A stretch of DNA of 26,285 nt from G021776435 sp046756245. Its GTDB lineage: Bacteria; Pseudomonadota; Alphaproteobacteria; Caulobacterales; Parvularculaceae. The translations under genes and the position numbers were made by a program. The notes below the pieces were generated by a model. The model saw only the letters and a program-made list of their open reading frames with translations. It did not search any database and was not told where the DNA came from. Every line of letters begins with the position of its first letter. The stretch's first letter is position 1. The stretch lies in assembly GCA_046756245.1 (NCBI GenBank), contig JBHHVZ010000038.1:1-26285 (forward strand). Direction: 5' to 3'. This document shows, one piece after another, positions 1-8,539 of the stretch.

Positions 1-1167
1 TTCGGCTTCATCCGCATGAGCGTCGCCGGCATGACCGCGCAGGCCGCCGGCGCCGAAAACGAGACCGAGGCGCGCACGAGCCTGGTTCACGGCGCCGGCC
101 TCGGCGCGCTCATAGGACTGGCGCTCGTTCTCCTGCAAGCGCCCATAGGCGCGTTTTCCTTTCAGTTGCTGAGCCTCGGTTCAGACGCAAGCATGGATAC
201 CTTCAACGCGGCGCGGGACTATTTCGACGTCCGCATCTGGGGCGCGCCTTTCGTGCTGGCGACCTACGCCTGTTTTGGATGGATGACGGCGCGCGGCCGC
301 ACCGACTATCTGATGGCGGCGAGCCTTTTTATCACGGTGCTGAATATCGGACTCGATTACTGGTTCGTAGTCGGCTTCGGCTGGGGCGCGAAGGGCGTCG
401 CCGCCGGTACGCTCATCGCCGAGGTTGCAGGCTTTTTCGTCTGCGCCGGCCTCGTCGCCGCGATCACGCACGCCCATGGCGGCGTGCGCGCCTGCTGGAG
501 CCGCGACTCGATCGCCCATCCCGCCGGCTTGAAACGCGCGCTGGCCGTAAACCGCGACGTTTTCATCCGCACGCTGTTGCTGGCCTTTTCCTTCGCCTGG
601 TTCGTGCAGCGCGGCGGCGCCTTCGGCGACGTGACGCTGGCGGCCAACCAGACGCTCTTGCAGCTCTTCCTGTTCACCGGTCTTGCGCTCGATGGCACGG
701 CGATCGCGGCGGAAACACTGGTGGGCCGCGCCATCGGGGCGAGCGACCCGACACACGGTCTGGCGCGCTATCGCTCGGCTGTAAGGCGCACGTTCGTTCT
801 GGCGATGGCGGCGGCGCTTTTTTTCGTCACGCTATACGGGCTCGGCGGCGATATTCTTGTCGGGTTCCTCACGCCCGAAGGAAGCATACGAGACGCGTCA
901 CTCGATTTTCTTCCCTGGGTCGCCGTCAGCCCGCTGATCGTCGTCATCGGATTTCAGCTTGACGGGATTTTTATCGGGGCGACGCGGGCGAAAGAGATGC
1001 GCGACGGCATGATCGCCTCGGTCGCAGTCTACGTGCCGGCGACGATCTATTTCGCCGATCACGCCGGCAATCACGGCCTGTGGGCGGCGTTTTCGCTTTA
1101 TTTCCTTTTGCGCGCCGTAACGCTCGCGGTCTATATGCCGCGGATTAGAAAAGGATTTGAAGCGTAA
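1..1167 (+). CDS. MATE family efflux transporter, 5'-truncated by window edge
   Basis: The reading frame is open from base 1 and ends at TAA 1165-1167, giving 388 visible codons. MATE proteins are usually about 440-460 residues, so roughly the first 60-70 residues lie outside the window and the ATG at 16 is internal. The visible part has many hydrophobic segments typical of a 12-helix inner-membrane transporter. The stretch AANQTLLQLFLF followed by LDGTAIAAETLVGRAIGA is characteristic of the DinF-like branch of MATE proteins. Members export drugs or metabolites in exchange for H+ or Na+; the substrate here cannot be told. The gene converges on pyrD with only 7 bases between the stop codons. 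Confidence 0.9.
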   Translation, partial: FGFIRMSVAGMTAQAAGAENETEARTSLVHGAGLGALIGLALVLLQAPIGAFSFQLLSLGSDASMDTFNAARDYFDVRIWGAPFVLATYACFGWMTARGRTDYLMAASLFITVLNIGLDYWFVVGFGWGAKGVAAGTLIAEVAGFFVCAGLVAAITHAHGGVRACWSRDSIAHPAGLKRALAVNRDVFIRTLLLAFSFAWFVQRGGAFGDVTLAANQTLLQLFLFTGLALDGTAIAAETLVGRAIGASDPTHGLARYRSAVRRTFVLAMAAALFFVTLYGLGGDILVGFLTPEGSIRDASLDFLPWVAVSPLIVVIGFQLDGIFIGATRAKEMRDGMIASVAVYVPATIYFADHAGNHGLWAAFSLYFLLRAVTLAVYMPRIRKGFEA

Positions 1168-1174
1168 GCGGGCG

Positions 1175-2236
1175 TTAGCGATGCTCGGCGCCGACGGCTT
1201 CGCCGATTGAGGAAAATCCGTCGGCGTCGAGGAAATGCGGCAGTTCTTTCAAAATCCTGATGACGAGGCCGGGCCCCTCATAGATCAGCGCCGTATAAAG
1301 CTGAACAAGCGAACCGCCGGCGAGTATCTTGCGATAGGCGTCGCGGGCGGAAAAGACGCCGCCGACGGCGATAATCGGCGCCGCGCCGGCAAGGGCGCAG
1401 TAAAACTCGCTGACGAGCGCTGTAGACGGACGAAACAGCGGCTTGCCGGAAAGTCCGCCCGGCTCTGCAGCATTCTTGTTTTTAAGTCCGTGCGGGCGCG
1501 CAACCGTCGTATTCGAGATGACCAGGCCGTCAACCCCGGTTTCGCGCACCAGTTCGACAATATCAGTCTTGTCGGCGTCGGTGAGATCCGGAGCGATCTT
1601 CAGAAACACGGGCGCGCGTTTTTCGTTTTCGCCACGCGCGGCGAGCGTGTTCGCCAACAACTCGGCAAGCGCCTCTTTCGATTGAAGCGCGCGCAGGCCC
1701 GGCGTGTTCGGCGAGGAGATGTTGACCGTATAGAAATCTACAAGCCCGTCGAGGCGGCGCACGCCCTTCACGTAATCCTCTATACGGTCTTCGCTGTCCT
1801 TGTTGGCGCCGAGATTGGCGCCGACGATTCCGCGGCGCGCGCCCCCGGCCAGGCGCGCTGCAATCGCCTCAAGCCCGTCATTGTTGAAGCCGTAGCGATT
1901 GACGACGGCGATGTCCTCGCGCAGGCGAAATACGCGCGGGCGCGGGTTTCCGGTTTGCGGACGCGGCGTCACCGCGCCGACTTCGACAAAACCGAATCCG
2001 AGATCGAGCATGGCGTCGGGAATTTCGGCGTTCTTGTCGAAGCCGGCGGCGAGACCGAGCGGATTGGGAAAATCGATCCCGGCCACGCTTGTTCGCAGCC
2101 GCAGATCGCATGAAGAGGAAGGCCGCGCCGCAAAGCCCCCCGCCGTCAGTCTGACGGCGAGCCGGTGCGCGGTTTCCGGGTCCAAGAGCGTCAGCGCCCG
2201 CGCGCCGGCGTCAGCCAGAAAAAGCGGGATCTTCAT
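1175..2236 (-). CDS. pyrD: Dihydroorotate dehydrogenase (quinone), class 2
   Basis: The 353-residue product oxidises dihydroorotate to orotate in de novo pyrimidine synthesis and passes electrons to membrane quinone through FMN. Visible family motifs are NPLGLAAGFDKNAE (residues 58-71), the FMN/substrate segment VVNRYGFNNDG (111-121), and VNISSPNTPGLR (171-182), which contains the class 2 catalytic serine at about 175. The phosphate-binding stretches VISNTT and IIAVGGVFS follow. Length and N-terminal extension fit the membrane-associated class 2 enzyme. The ATG at 2236 overlaps the upstream DUF952 stop as ATGA and is preceded by a GGAGAGGCGGAG Shine-Dalgarno region, so the two are probably translationally coupled. 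Confidence 0.97.
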   Translation of the reverse strand: MKIPLFLADAGARALTLLDPETAHRLAVRLTAGGFAARPSSSCDLRLRTSVAGIDFPNPLGLAAGFDKNAEIPDAMLDLGFGFVEVGAVTPRPQTGNPRPRVFRLREDIAVVNRYGFNNDGLEAIAARLAGGARRGIVGANLGANKDSEDRIEDYVKGVRRLDGLVDFYTVNISSPNTPGLRALQSKEALAELLANTLAARGENEKRAPVFLKIAPDLTDADKTDIVELVRETGVDGLVISNTTVARPHGLKNKNAAEPGGLSGKPLFRPSTALVSEFYCALAGAAPIIAVGGVFSARDAYRKILAGGSLVQLYTALIYEGPGLVIRILKELPHFLDADGFSSIGEAVGAEHR

Positions 2237-2601
2237 GACTCCGCCTCTCCAAACCGGAACGAGCCATCGTCGTTTTCCAAAAGCGGTATGGCGCGCGCCA
2301 CGTGGCGCGCCGCAAGCGATCCGTAAAGATGCGGGAATAAGACGCCGCCGCGCCCCGGCGCCGGTTCGAATTTCACGGCGGCGAAAATCGCTTCGAACGG
2401 GATCTCGAGCGCCAGCAGGTTCTTCCGCCCGCTGAAATGAATCGCCGCAGTTTCGAGCGCCTGTTCGCGCGTCGACAAATGCAGAAAACCGTCGCGCTTG
2501 TCGATCTCGGCATAGGCGACGACGCCGCTCTCAAGCGCATCCGCCCAGTCCTCGGCTGTGATAATCCGGTAGACGAATTCGGGCGGGGCGGCGTCGGTCA
2601 T
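2233..2601 (-). CDS. DUF952 domain-containing protein
   Basis: The product is 122 residues from the ATG at 2599-2601; an in-frame upstream ATG at 2652 would add a 17-residue extension unlike the family. It shows the DUF952 pattern: an N-terminal YRIITAEDWADAL, then DGFLHLSTREQALETA, LLALEIPFEAI, a FEPAPGRGGVLFPHLYG segment and a final AIPL strand. The biochemical function of DUF952 proteins is not established; the fold is related to ADP-ribosyltransferase-like domains, so function is left open. The gene ends inside the pyrD start (ATGA overlap), and a DUF952-pyrD pair is common in alphaproteobacteria. It lies 54 bases downstream of the TPR-like gene, probably in the same transcript. Confidence 0.88.
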   Translation of the reverse strand: MTDAAPPEFVYRIITAEDWADALESGVVAYAEIDKRDGFLHLSTREQALETAAIHFSGRKNLLALEIPFEAIFAAVKFEPAPGRGGVLFPHLYGSLAARHVARAIPLLENDDGSFRFGEAES

Positions 2602-2655
2602 GACGCTCTTCGCGTAACGCGGCGCGCCCTCCGGGTCTAGCCCGCAAAGCAAACT

Positions 2656-3411
2656 TCAAACGTGCGAGTCAATAAATTCGCGTTCGGCCTCCGGCCCCTT
2701 CTCGACCGCTGCGGCGAGGGCCAGGGCGCGCTCGCGCATGGCGCGCTCAAAGGCGTTGCGCGGCGAAATGCTGACGGCGTTCTCGAGCGCCCAAAGCGCG
2801 TCGGCCCGCCAGGACGGCTCGCCGTAGGCCAGAAGCCGCAGCGCGCATTCATAAGCGATCGCCACATTCTCGGAGTCGGCCTGGTGAGCGGCGAGAAACT
2901 GGCGCCGACCGAGTTCCGGATCCGAGCCGAATGTTCCGGCTCCGCCCTTGCGCGCCACTTCCACATGCCAGCCCGCCGAAAGGGAAAGCGCCCAGGCGCT
3001 GCCCGGATTGACCTCAAGCGCCAGATCGATTTCCTTGCGCGCGCGTTGCGCCAGCCCCAGAAGGAAGGCGCGCCAGCCGGCCATCCGCGCTCCACGCTGA
3101 GCCAGACTGATCGCCGCCTGCAAATGGCCTTCGACCCTGTTCGGATCGAGGGCGATTGAGACTTCGGCATAGTCATAAGCGCGCTCAAAGATGATGCGAG
3201 CAGTTCTTCGGTCTTCCGAAAGATAAGCAGCGGCGTTAAGGGCGCGGGCGGCGAGCGCGAGATTTTCAGTTCCGCCGCCGGCGGCGGCTGTTTCCGCCGC
3301 GGCCTCGTATGCGCCTTCGTTATAGAGCCGTACGGCTTCTTCATCAGGAGCGGCGCGCGCCGGGACGATTGCAAGCCAGACGAAAATAATTGGGATTAAT
3401 CGGCGCGCCAT
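2656..3411 (-). CDS. Exported TPR-like helical-repeat protein of unknown function
   Basis: The 251-residue product begins with a short basic N-terminus and a hydrophobic stretch (MARRLIPIIFVWLAIVPARA), a likely Sec signal peptide cleaved near residue 20. The rest is alanine-rich amphipathic helix pairs resembling tetratricopeptide repeats, such as AVRLYNEGAYEAAAETAAA (about 27-45), AYDYAEVSIALDPNRVEGHLQAAISLA, and a last repeat ADALWALENAVSISPRNAFERAMRERALAL. Such periplasmic proteins usually act as binding scaffolds; no partner or catalytic motif is visible. An AAAGGACG sequence lies about ten bases upstream of the ATG. It is the first gene of the minus-strand run towards pyrD and is divergent from the DASS transporter. 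Confidence 0.75.
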   Translation of the reverse strand: MARRLIPIIFVWLAIVPARAAPDEEAVRLYNEGAYEAAAETAAAGGGTENLALAARALNAAAYLSEDRRTARIIFERAYDYAEVSIALDPNRVEGHLQAAISLAQRGARMAGWRAFLLGLAQRARKEIDLALEVNPGSAWALSLSAGWHVEVARKGGAGTFGSDPELGRRQFLAAHQADSENVAIAYECALRLLAYGEPSWRADALWALENAVSISPRNAFERAMRERALALAAAVEKGPEAEREFIDSHV

Positions 3412-3508
3412 CGGTTTCGGGCGTCCTTTCGCTGAAAGGCAGGTTATACGGCCCCGGTCGTTAATTCCCTACTGCAAACTGGACAGAAGACGGCGAACTA
3501 TCGCTAAC

Positions 3509-4879
3509 ATGGCGCTCATGAGGTGGGGCCGCATCCTTGCAGGCATTGCATTCGCCGCGGCGGCGGGATTCGGCGCAGCCGCCGCCGGCCTGCCCGATCC
3601 CGTCGTTTCGACCATTGCGATCACCGCGCTGACAGCCTCCTGGTGGGTCAGCGAGGCGCTGCCGATCCCGGCGACGTCGCTGGTTCCCTTCGCGCTTTTT
3701 CCCATGGCCGGCGTGCTCGACCAGCGCCAGGCCGCCGGCGCGCTCGGCAGCTATGTGATCGTGCTCCTGATGGCGTCGTTCATGTTGTCGAAAGCGCTTG
3801 AGAAATCCGGCGTGCACGAACGGCTCGCCCTTTACATGATCAGGCTCGTCGGCGTTTCCGGCCGCAGGCTGGTGCTCGGATTTATGCTGGCGGCCGCGAT
3901 TCTTTCGATGTGGATCTCCAACACCGCGACGACGCTGATGCTGGCGACGATGGCGCTCGCCATTCTTTCGCGGGCGGAAAATCCGCGCCTCGCCGCACCG
4001 CTTCTGCTCGGGATCGCCTACGCCGCATCGCTCGGCGGCACGGCGACGCTGATCGGCACGCCGCCCAATCTCATTTTCGCCGACGCCTATTTCCGCGTGA
4101 CGGGCGAGGAATTCAGCTTCGTTCGCTGGATGTCGATCGGTCTGCCGGTTGTTGCGGTCGGCGTGCCGGTCATGGGGCTGTGGCTGACCCGCGGCATGGG
4201 CGGCGTGAAGACGCCGGCGCTTCCTGAAGCCGGTCCCTGGCGCAAGGACGAGGCGCGCACGCTCATGGTGTTCGCCGTCGCCATCGTTTTATGGGTTACG
4301 CGCAACGAACCGTTCGGCGGCTGGGCGGCGCTGACAGGCATTGATCAGGCCGGCGATTCCACTGTCGCCATGCTCGCCGTCGTTGCGATGTTTCTCGTTC
4401 CCGACGGCAAGGGCGGCGCGCTTTTGAACTGGAAAACCGCGGGCGACATTCCCTGGGGCATGCTGCTTTTGTTCGCCGGGGGCATCTGCATCGCCACGGC
4501 GTTTCGCGAAAGCGGCCTCGCCGATCTGATTGGGCGCGGGCTGCAGGGGCTCGCCGGCGCGCCGCTGCCGCTGATGATCCTGGCCATGTGCCTTTCAGTG
4601 ACATTCATGACCGAGATCACCTCAAATACGGCGACGGCGAATCTGTTGATGCCGATCTTGGCCGCAGCCTCGGTCGGGGTCGGGGTGAAGCCTGAACTCT
4701 TGATGATCCCGGCGGTGATTTCTGCGTCCTGCGCCTTCATGCTGCCGGTGGCGACCGCGCCCAACGCCATCGTCTACGGAACCGGACGCGTTTCCATCGC
4801 CCGCATGGCGCGCGAAGGCGCGGCGCTCAACGTCATCGTCGCGCTGATCGTCACAGCAGTGGCGCTTTTGAGGCTTTAG
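3509..4879 (+). CDS. DASS/SLC13-family anion or dicarboxylate transporter
   Basis: The 456-residue protein is hydrophobic throughout and carries both signature Ser-Asn-Thr motifs of the divalent anion:Na+ symporter family. The first is ISNTATT (SNT at 137-139), the second is EITSNTATANLLMP (SNT at 372-374). The half-site partners GTATLIGTPPNLIF (about 177-190) and LPVATAPNAIVYGTG (about 412-426) are also present. In the family these form the Na+ and carboxylate sites of an elevator transporter for C4-dicarboxylates, citrate or sulfate; the exact substrate cannot be read off. The ATG at 3509 has no clear Shine-Dalgarno and a second ATG lies three codons later. The stop overlaps the convergent TerB-like stop by four bases. 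Confidence 0.92.
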   Translation: MALMRWGRILAGIAFAAAAGFGAAAAGLPDPVVSTIAITALTASWWVSEALPIPATSLVPFALFPMAGVLDQRQAAGALGSYVIVLLMASFMLSKALEKSGVHERLALYMIRLVGVSGRRLVLGFMLAAAILSMWISNTATTLMLATMALAILSRAENPRLAAPLLLGIAYAASLGGTATLIGTPPNLIFADAYFRVTGEEFSFVRWMSIGLPVVAVGVPVMGLWLTRGMGGVKTPALPEAGPWRKDEARTLMVFAVAIVLWVTRNEPFGGWAALTGIDQAGDSTVAMLAVVAMFLVPDGKGGALLNWKTAGDIPWGMLLLFAGGICIATAFRESGLADLIGRGLQGLAGAPLPLMILAMCLSVTFMTEITSNTATANLLMPILAAASVGVGVKPELLMIPAVISASCAFMLPVATAPNAIVYGTGRVSIARMAREGAALNVIVALIVTAVALLRL

Positions 4880-5310
4880 CCGACGGCTTCGAGCGTCATG
4901 TGACGGGCGCGGGCGGCGTGCTCGATCGCGTCGGCGCCGGCGTCAGGCACATTAAGCGCTTCGCGAATAAGCTCGAGCACGCGAATTTCGGCCGGATAGA
5001 GGTTTTCGTCCGCCGTCACTACGTCGACCACGGCGGCGTACGCCGTTTCGCCAAGATGGCCGGGAAGAGCTTCCGAAGCCGCGGTCAGCACCTTGTGGAG
5101 CCCGTCCTCGGACGCCATCAGCGCGCCGCAGCGTTCCGCCGTATCGACCAGACGGCTTTCATCGACTTCGGAAAACAGCGGGAAGGACCGCACCACCCGG
5201 CCGATGGTTCTCAGTTCGCGCTCGGAAATCCGCCCGTCGGACGCCGACGTCATCACCATGAGATAGATGACGGCTTCCTGCGGGGTGAGCGGCGGGACGG
5301 TCTCGGCCAT
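4876..5310 (-). CDS. TerB-like (tellurite resistance B) family protein
   Basis: I choose the ATG at 5308-5310 because GGAG lies eight bases upstream; the frame stays open further upstream but that extension is arginine-rich and not protein-like. The resulting 144-residue product is all-helical and acidic. It contains the TerB-type pattern of an N-terminal helix (TPQEAVIYLMVMTSASDGRISERELRTIGRVV) with a conserved acidic DGxIxxxE segment, and a C-terminal repeat of the theme (VVDVVTADENLYPAEIRVLELIREALNV). TerB domains bind metal ions and associate with membrane-linked stress complexes, but stand-alone alphaproteobacterial members like this have no defined role. No ter operon partners are nearby, so tellurite resistance should not be assumed. 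Confidence 0.8.
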   Translation of the reverse strand: MAETVPPLTPQEAVIYLMVMTSASDGRISERELRTIGRVVRSFPLFSEVDESRLVDTAERCGALMASEDGLHKVLTAASEALPGHLGETAYAAVVDVVTADENLYPAEIRVLELIREALNVPDAGADAIEHAARARHMTLEAVG

Positions 5311-5456
5311 ATGGTTTGCTCCATTTATTCTCATGGCCGGCAAGCTAGCCGCGGGCGGTGCGAGGGGCAAGCGTTGACGGGCGTCGCCGCGGCGCCTAGA
5401 TGTCGCGGTCCGGCAGGGTGTTGCAGGCCGTCCGAAGCGCGCCTTGGTTCCGCTCA

Positions 5457-5474
5457 TCCCGGCTTTCGCCGGGA
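5457..5474. repeat. Short perfect hairpin, probable dispersed intergenic repeat
   Basis: The sequence TCCCGGCTTTCGCCGGGA forms a 7-bp stem with a TTTC loop. Hairpins of this composition are frequent dispersed intergenic palindromes in proteobacterial genomes. It lies in the 271-base gap between the TerB-like gene and lysK, where no other feature is evident apart from a tiny frame at 5489-5521. Confidence 0.55.
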
Positions 5475-5581
5475 CGCGCGGAGGTAAAATGACGAAGGCG
5501 AGTCAGCCTGGCCCGGAATAATCTGTCGAGGTTCCGTGTTTGAGCCGAGCGATTCCTCTTTTTCTTGATGAAAGCCCGCCA

Positions 5582-7180
5582 ATGGCCGCCGTAGAGACCA
5601 AAAGTTTTTCCCCCGAGGATATTGAAGCGGCGAATGCATGGCCCTTCGCCGAGGCCCGCCGGCTTGCAGCACGGCTTGAGCGCGCTCCCCATGACGGGCC
5701 GGTGATTTTCGAGACCGGCTACGGACCTTCCGGCCCGCCGCATATCGGCACGTTCGGCGAGGTCGCGCGCACCACCATGGTGCGCCGCGCTTTCGAATTG
5801 CTGACAGGGCGCGAGACAAAACTCATTTCGTTTTCCGACGATATGGACGGCATGCGCAAAGCGCCGCCGCAGCTTCCCAATCAGGAAATGCTGGCGGACT
5901 ACCTGCAAATGCCGCTGACCAGCGTGCCCGACCCATGGGGCAGCCATGAAAGCTTCGCGCATCACAACAATGCGCGGCTCCGCGCATTTCTCGACCAGTT
6001 CGGCTTCGACTACGACTTCGTCTCGGCGACCGATTGCTACAGGTCGGGCCGTTTCGACGAAACACTCATCCGTGTTCTCGAACGCTACGACGCAGTGATG
6101 GAGATCATCCTGCCGACGCTTGGCGGGGAGCGGCGCGAGACTTATTCGCCGATCCTTCCCATATCGCCTACGTCGGGACGCGTGCTTTACGTACCCCTGC
6201 TCGAGATCGACGCCAAGGCCGGCGAGGTCGTGTTCGCGGACGAGGACGGAACAAGGATCAGGCAATCCGTATGCGGCGGCGCCGCCAAGCTGCAATGGAA
6301 GGCCGACTGGGCCGGGCGCTGGTTTGCGCTCGGCGTCGATTACGAAATGGCCGGCGAGGACCTGACCGAGTCTGTCAAACTTTCGTCCCGCATCGTTCGC
6401 GCGCTCGACGGCGAGCCGCCGGCCGGTTTCAATTATCAGCTCTTCCTCGATGAAGAGGGCAAGAAAATCTCAAAGACCAAGGGCAACGGCATCGCCATCG
6501 ACGAATGGCTCGCCTACGCTTCGCCGGAAAGCCTCTCTCTTTACATGTTCCAGAACCCGAAAGCGGCGAAGAAGCTTTATTTCGACGTGATCCCGAAAAC
6601 GGTCGACGACTACTGGACGCATCTCCAACGGTACAAAACGCAGGAAGGCGCGAAAGCCCTCGACAATCCGGTCTGGCATATCCACGAAGGCAGGCCGCCC
6701 GAAGCCGCGCCGCCGGTCTCGTTCGCTCTTCTGTTGACGCTTGTAGGCGTCATCGGCGAAGCAAACCCCGACATCCTCAAAGGTTTCATCAAGAAATACC
6801 GGCCCGACGCCGGCCCGGAAGCGCTCGTCGCCGCCGAGGCGATGATCGGCCATGCGGCGCGCTATTTCGAGGATTTCATCAAGCCGAAGAAACAGTTCCG
6901 CAAGCCGAGCGACGCCGAGCGCGCCGGGCTCGAAATGCTCTCCGCCCGATTGCGGGAAATCGGCGACGGCGCCGAGGAAGACGCCTATCAAACGGCAGTG
7001 TTCGACGCCGGCAAGGCGCAAGCCTTCGAAAACATCCGCGACTGGTTCAAAGGACTCTACGACGTCGTCTTCGGTCAGGCGCAAGGCCCGCGCATGGGGC
7101 CTTTCATTAAAATCTACGGCGCGGCGGCGACGGCGAAGCTGATCGACGACGCGCTGGCGCGTTATCCAACGCTGCGCTGA
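5582..7180 (+). CDS. lysK: Lysine--tRNA ligase, class I
   Basis: The enzyme charges tRNA-Lys. It is the class I (archaeal-type) form, used by alphaproteobacteria in place of the class II LysS of most bacteria. From the ATG at 5582 the protein is 532 residues. The class I signatures are GYGPSGPPHIGT (HIG at about 54-56, the HIGH motif) and KKISKTKG (about 294-301, the KMSKS loop), with SFSDDMDGMRKAP and TYSPILPISPTSGRVLYVP between them. The C-terminal half is the expected helical anticodon-binding region. A TTG at 5540 preceded by GAGG could start the protein 14 residues earlier; homologues I recall begin close to the ATG, so I prefer it, but the Shine-Dalgarno favours the TTG. Confidence 0.96.
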   Translation: MAAVETKSFSPEDIEAANAWPFAEARRLAARLERAPHDGPVIFETGYGPSGPPHIGTFGEVARTTMVRRAFELLTGRETKLISFSDDMDGMRKAPPQLPNQEMLADYLQMPLTSVPDPWGSHESFAHHNNARLRAFLDQFGFDYDFVSATDCYRSGRFDETLIRVLERYDAVMEIILPTLGGERRETYSPILPISPTSGRVLYVPLLEIDAKAGEVVFADEDGTRIRQSVCGGAAKLQWKADWAGRWFALGVDYEMAGEDLTESVKLSSRIVRALDGEPPAGFNYQLFLDEEGKKISKTKGNGIAIDEWLAYASPESLSLYMFQNPKAAKKLYFDVIPKTVDDYWTHLQRYKTQEGAKALDNPVWHIHEGRPPEAAPPVSFALLLTLVGVIGEANPDILKGFIKKYRPDAGPEALVAAEAMIGHAARYFEDFIKPKKQFRKPSDAERAGLEMLSARLREIGDGAEEDAYQTAVFDAGKAQAFENIRDWFKGLYDVVFGQAQGPRMGPFIKIYGAAATAKLIDDALARYPTLR

Positions 7181-7264
7181 GGAAGACTCGTAATTCTGGA
7201 GAAAAGCCGTGTCTTTCAATGCCGACCTTTGAACAGGACTTCAGGTCGTCAGCGCAGCTTGATC

Positions 7265-7807
7265 TCAATCCGACGCCAATCGCTCGAATGGACAGACATA
7301 GATATTGGTCGGTTTGTTCTTATAGGCCGCCTGCCTTTCCAGCGCGAACCCGAGCCGTTCGGCAAGCCGGATCGATGCGGCGTTTTCAGGCGAGATCAGA
7401 GCGGTGAACCGCTCGGCGTCGAGATGCGCGCGCCCCCAATTCATAACGGCGCGGCCGGCTTCGAGCGCATAGCCCTTGCCTTGACCCGCCGGCCCCAGAA
7501 GCCAGCCCATTTCGGCGTCGTGGTCGCCGGTTCTGATTTCGCGCCGGGCGTTGATGAAGCCGACCTCGCCGAAAACCCGGCCGCTTGCACGCTCTTCCAC
7601 CGCCCAGAAGCCATAACCGAAGAGCGCCCAGTGACCGACCGCGCTCATAAAACGCCGCCAGGCGTCTTCCTCCCCGACGGGCTCGCCGGCGATGTAGCGC
7701 ATCACGTCCGGATCGGCCTGATTGGCGGCGTGAACGGCGAAATCGTCCATCGTCGGCGGCCGCAGGATAAGCCGTTCAGTAAGGAGCGTCAGGGCGTTAT
7801 CGCTCAC
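7265..7807 (-). CDS. GNAT family N-acetyltransferase (RimJ/RimL type)
   Basis: The 180-residue protein has the RimJ/RimL-like layout: LLTERLILRPPTMDDF at the N-terminus, a central FGEVGFINARREI strand, then the acetyl-CoA-binding motif A, EMGWLLGPAGQGKGYALEA (about 99-117), and NAASIRLAERLGF near the C-terminus. It should transfer acetyl groups to an amine on a protein or small molecule; the acceptor is unknown. The start is GTG (7805-7807), three bases after the stop of the AhpD-like gene, with no strong Shine-Dalgarno, so translational coupling to that gene is likely. The last 84 bases before lysK on the other strand hold nothing I can identify. Confidence 0.92.
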   Translation of the reverse strand: MSDNALTLLTERLILRPPTMDDFAVHAANQADPDVMRYIAGEPVGEEDAWRRFMSAVGHWALFGYGFWAVEERASGRVFGEVGFINARREIRTGDHDAEMGWLLGPAGQGKGYALEAGRAVMNWGRAHLDAERFTALISPENAASIRLAERLGFALERQAAYKNKPTNIYVCPFERLASD

Positions 7808-7810
7808 AAC

Positions 7811-8371
7811 TCAGTCCACAACGCCGATCATACGCCCGTAATCCATGTAGCTCCGGTCGCGGCGCGCTTGCAACTCTTCGTCTGAGGGCGGATTTTTCTG
7901 ATAATCGAAAGTCACGCCCGCCCCTTCGATTAAGCGGTTCATATAACTGAAGAGCGCCGCCACCTGAATGGCGTCGAAAAGCGCGCGCTCCGACCAACCT
8001 GCGTCATAGACAGCTTGCGCGTCGGCGGGCGTTAATTTCGACGGCAGGTCCTTGAGCTTGGCGACATATTTGAAAATAGGCTTCATCTTCTCATCGACCG
8101 GCGCCGTATCGACGTTTTCGATCAGCGCGTCGATCGTCGCGCCGTCTATCCCGAACGCGCGCGCATAGAGTTTGTGCGCGCTGAAACAAAAATCGCATGC
8201 GTTCAGGCCTGAAATAAAGACAGCGATCAATTCGCGCTCGGGGACAGACAGCGGGCTTTCCTCACGCAACAGCAGATCGTGATACTCCAGCATCGGGCGC
8301 ACGTGCTGGGGAAACCGCTGATAGACGTCGCCGAGTTTGGGGTTTTCGGGCAGGCTTGGAAACAGGTTCAT
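7811..8371 (-). CDS. Carboxymuconolactone decarboxylase / AhpD-like peroxidase-related protein
   Basis: The 186-residue protein carries the AhpD-type redox motif: ERELIAVFISGLNACDFCFSAHKLYA, with Cys59-x2-Cys62-x3-His66 and an upstream glutamate. In AhpD-fold proteins these form the proton-relay and thiol pair of an alkylhydroperoxidase. The C-terminal part (DAGWSERALFDAIQVAALFSYMNRLIEGAG) is the typical partner helix region of the peroxidase-related CMD subfamily. I choose the ATG at 8369-8371 because GAGAG lies five bases upstream; an open frame continues into the repeat upstream but is not protein-like. It is cotranscribed with the acetyltransferase gene three bases downstream. A role in peroxide or thiol stress fits the nearby peroxiredoxin. 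Confidence 0.92.
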   Translation of the reverse strand: MNLFPSLPENPKLGDVYQRFPQHVRPMLEYHDLLLREESPLSVPERELIAVFISGLNACDFCFSAHKLYARAFGIDGATIDALIENVDTAPVDEKMKPIFKYVAKLKDLPSKLTPADAQAVYDAGWSERALFDAIQVAALFSYMNRLIEGAGVTFDYQKNPPSDEELQARRDRSYMDYGRMIGVVD

Positions 8372-8433
8372 TAAACTCTCATCGATTGGCTGATTCTTGC
8401 TTTTGTTTTGGCGCCTTCGCCTCGGCGCGCGGG

Positions 8434-8539
8434 CTAGAGCGCATTCCGAAAAGTGGGAACCGGTTTTCGGATATAATGCGCGACAAAACAAAAACCTAGA
8501 GCATGTTCTCCGACTCGCATTTCGGAGAACATGCTCTAG
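8434..8539. repeat. Compound palindromic intergenic repeat with CTAGAGC ends
   Basis: The element starts with CTAGAGC (8434-8440), repeats that heptamer internally (8496-8502) and ends with its reverse complement GCTCTAG (8533-8539). The left half folds into a hairpin: GCGCATTCCGAAAA pairs with TTTTCGG and, after a small bulge, AATGCGC. The right half is a perfect 18-bp inverted repeat, 8496-8513 against 8522-8539, with an 8-base loop. The left half resembles a repeat family I recall from many alphaproteobacterial intergenic regions. It separates the AhpD-like gene from the membrane-protein gene. Confidence 0.8.
8483..8539 (-). terminator. Probable intrinsic terminator formed by the repeat
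   Basis: Read on the minus strand, the 18-bp perfect stem (8539-8522 with 8513-8496) is followed at once by GTTTTTGTTTTGT (8495-8483). A strong hairpin plus a U-rich tract is the layout of a Rho-independent terminator. It would end the transcript of the small membrane-protein gene, whose stop codon at 8536-8538 lies inside the stem. Confidence 0.65.

Noticed and set aside
1235..2113. 292-codon plus-strand frame opposite pyrD
   Set aside because: PyrD on the minus strand carries all family motifs; the opposite frame is arginine-rich shadow typical of GC-rich DNA.
4876..5310. Tellurite resistance operon
   Set aside because: Only a TerB-like domain is present; no terC, terD or terZ-type genes occur nearby.
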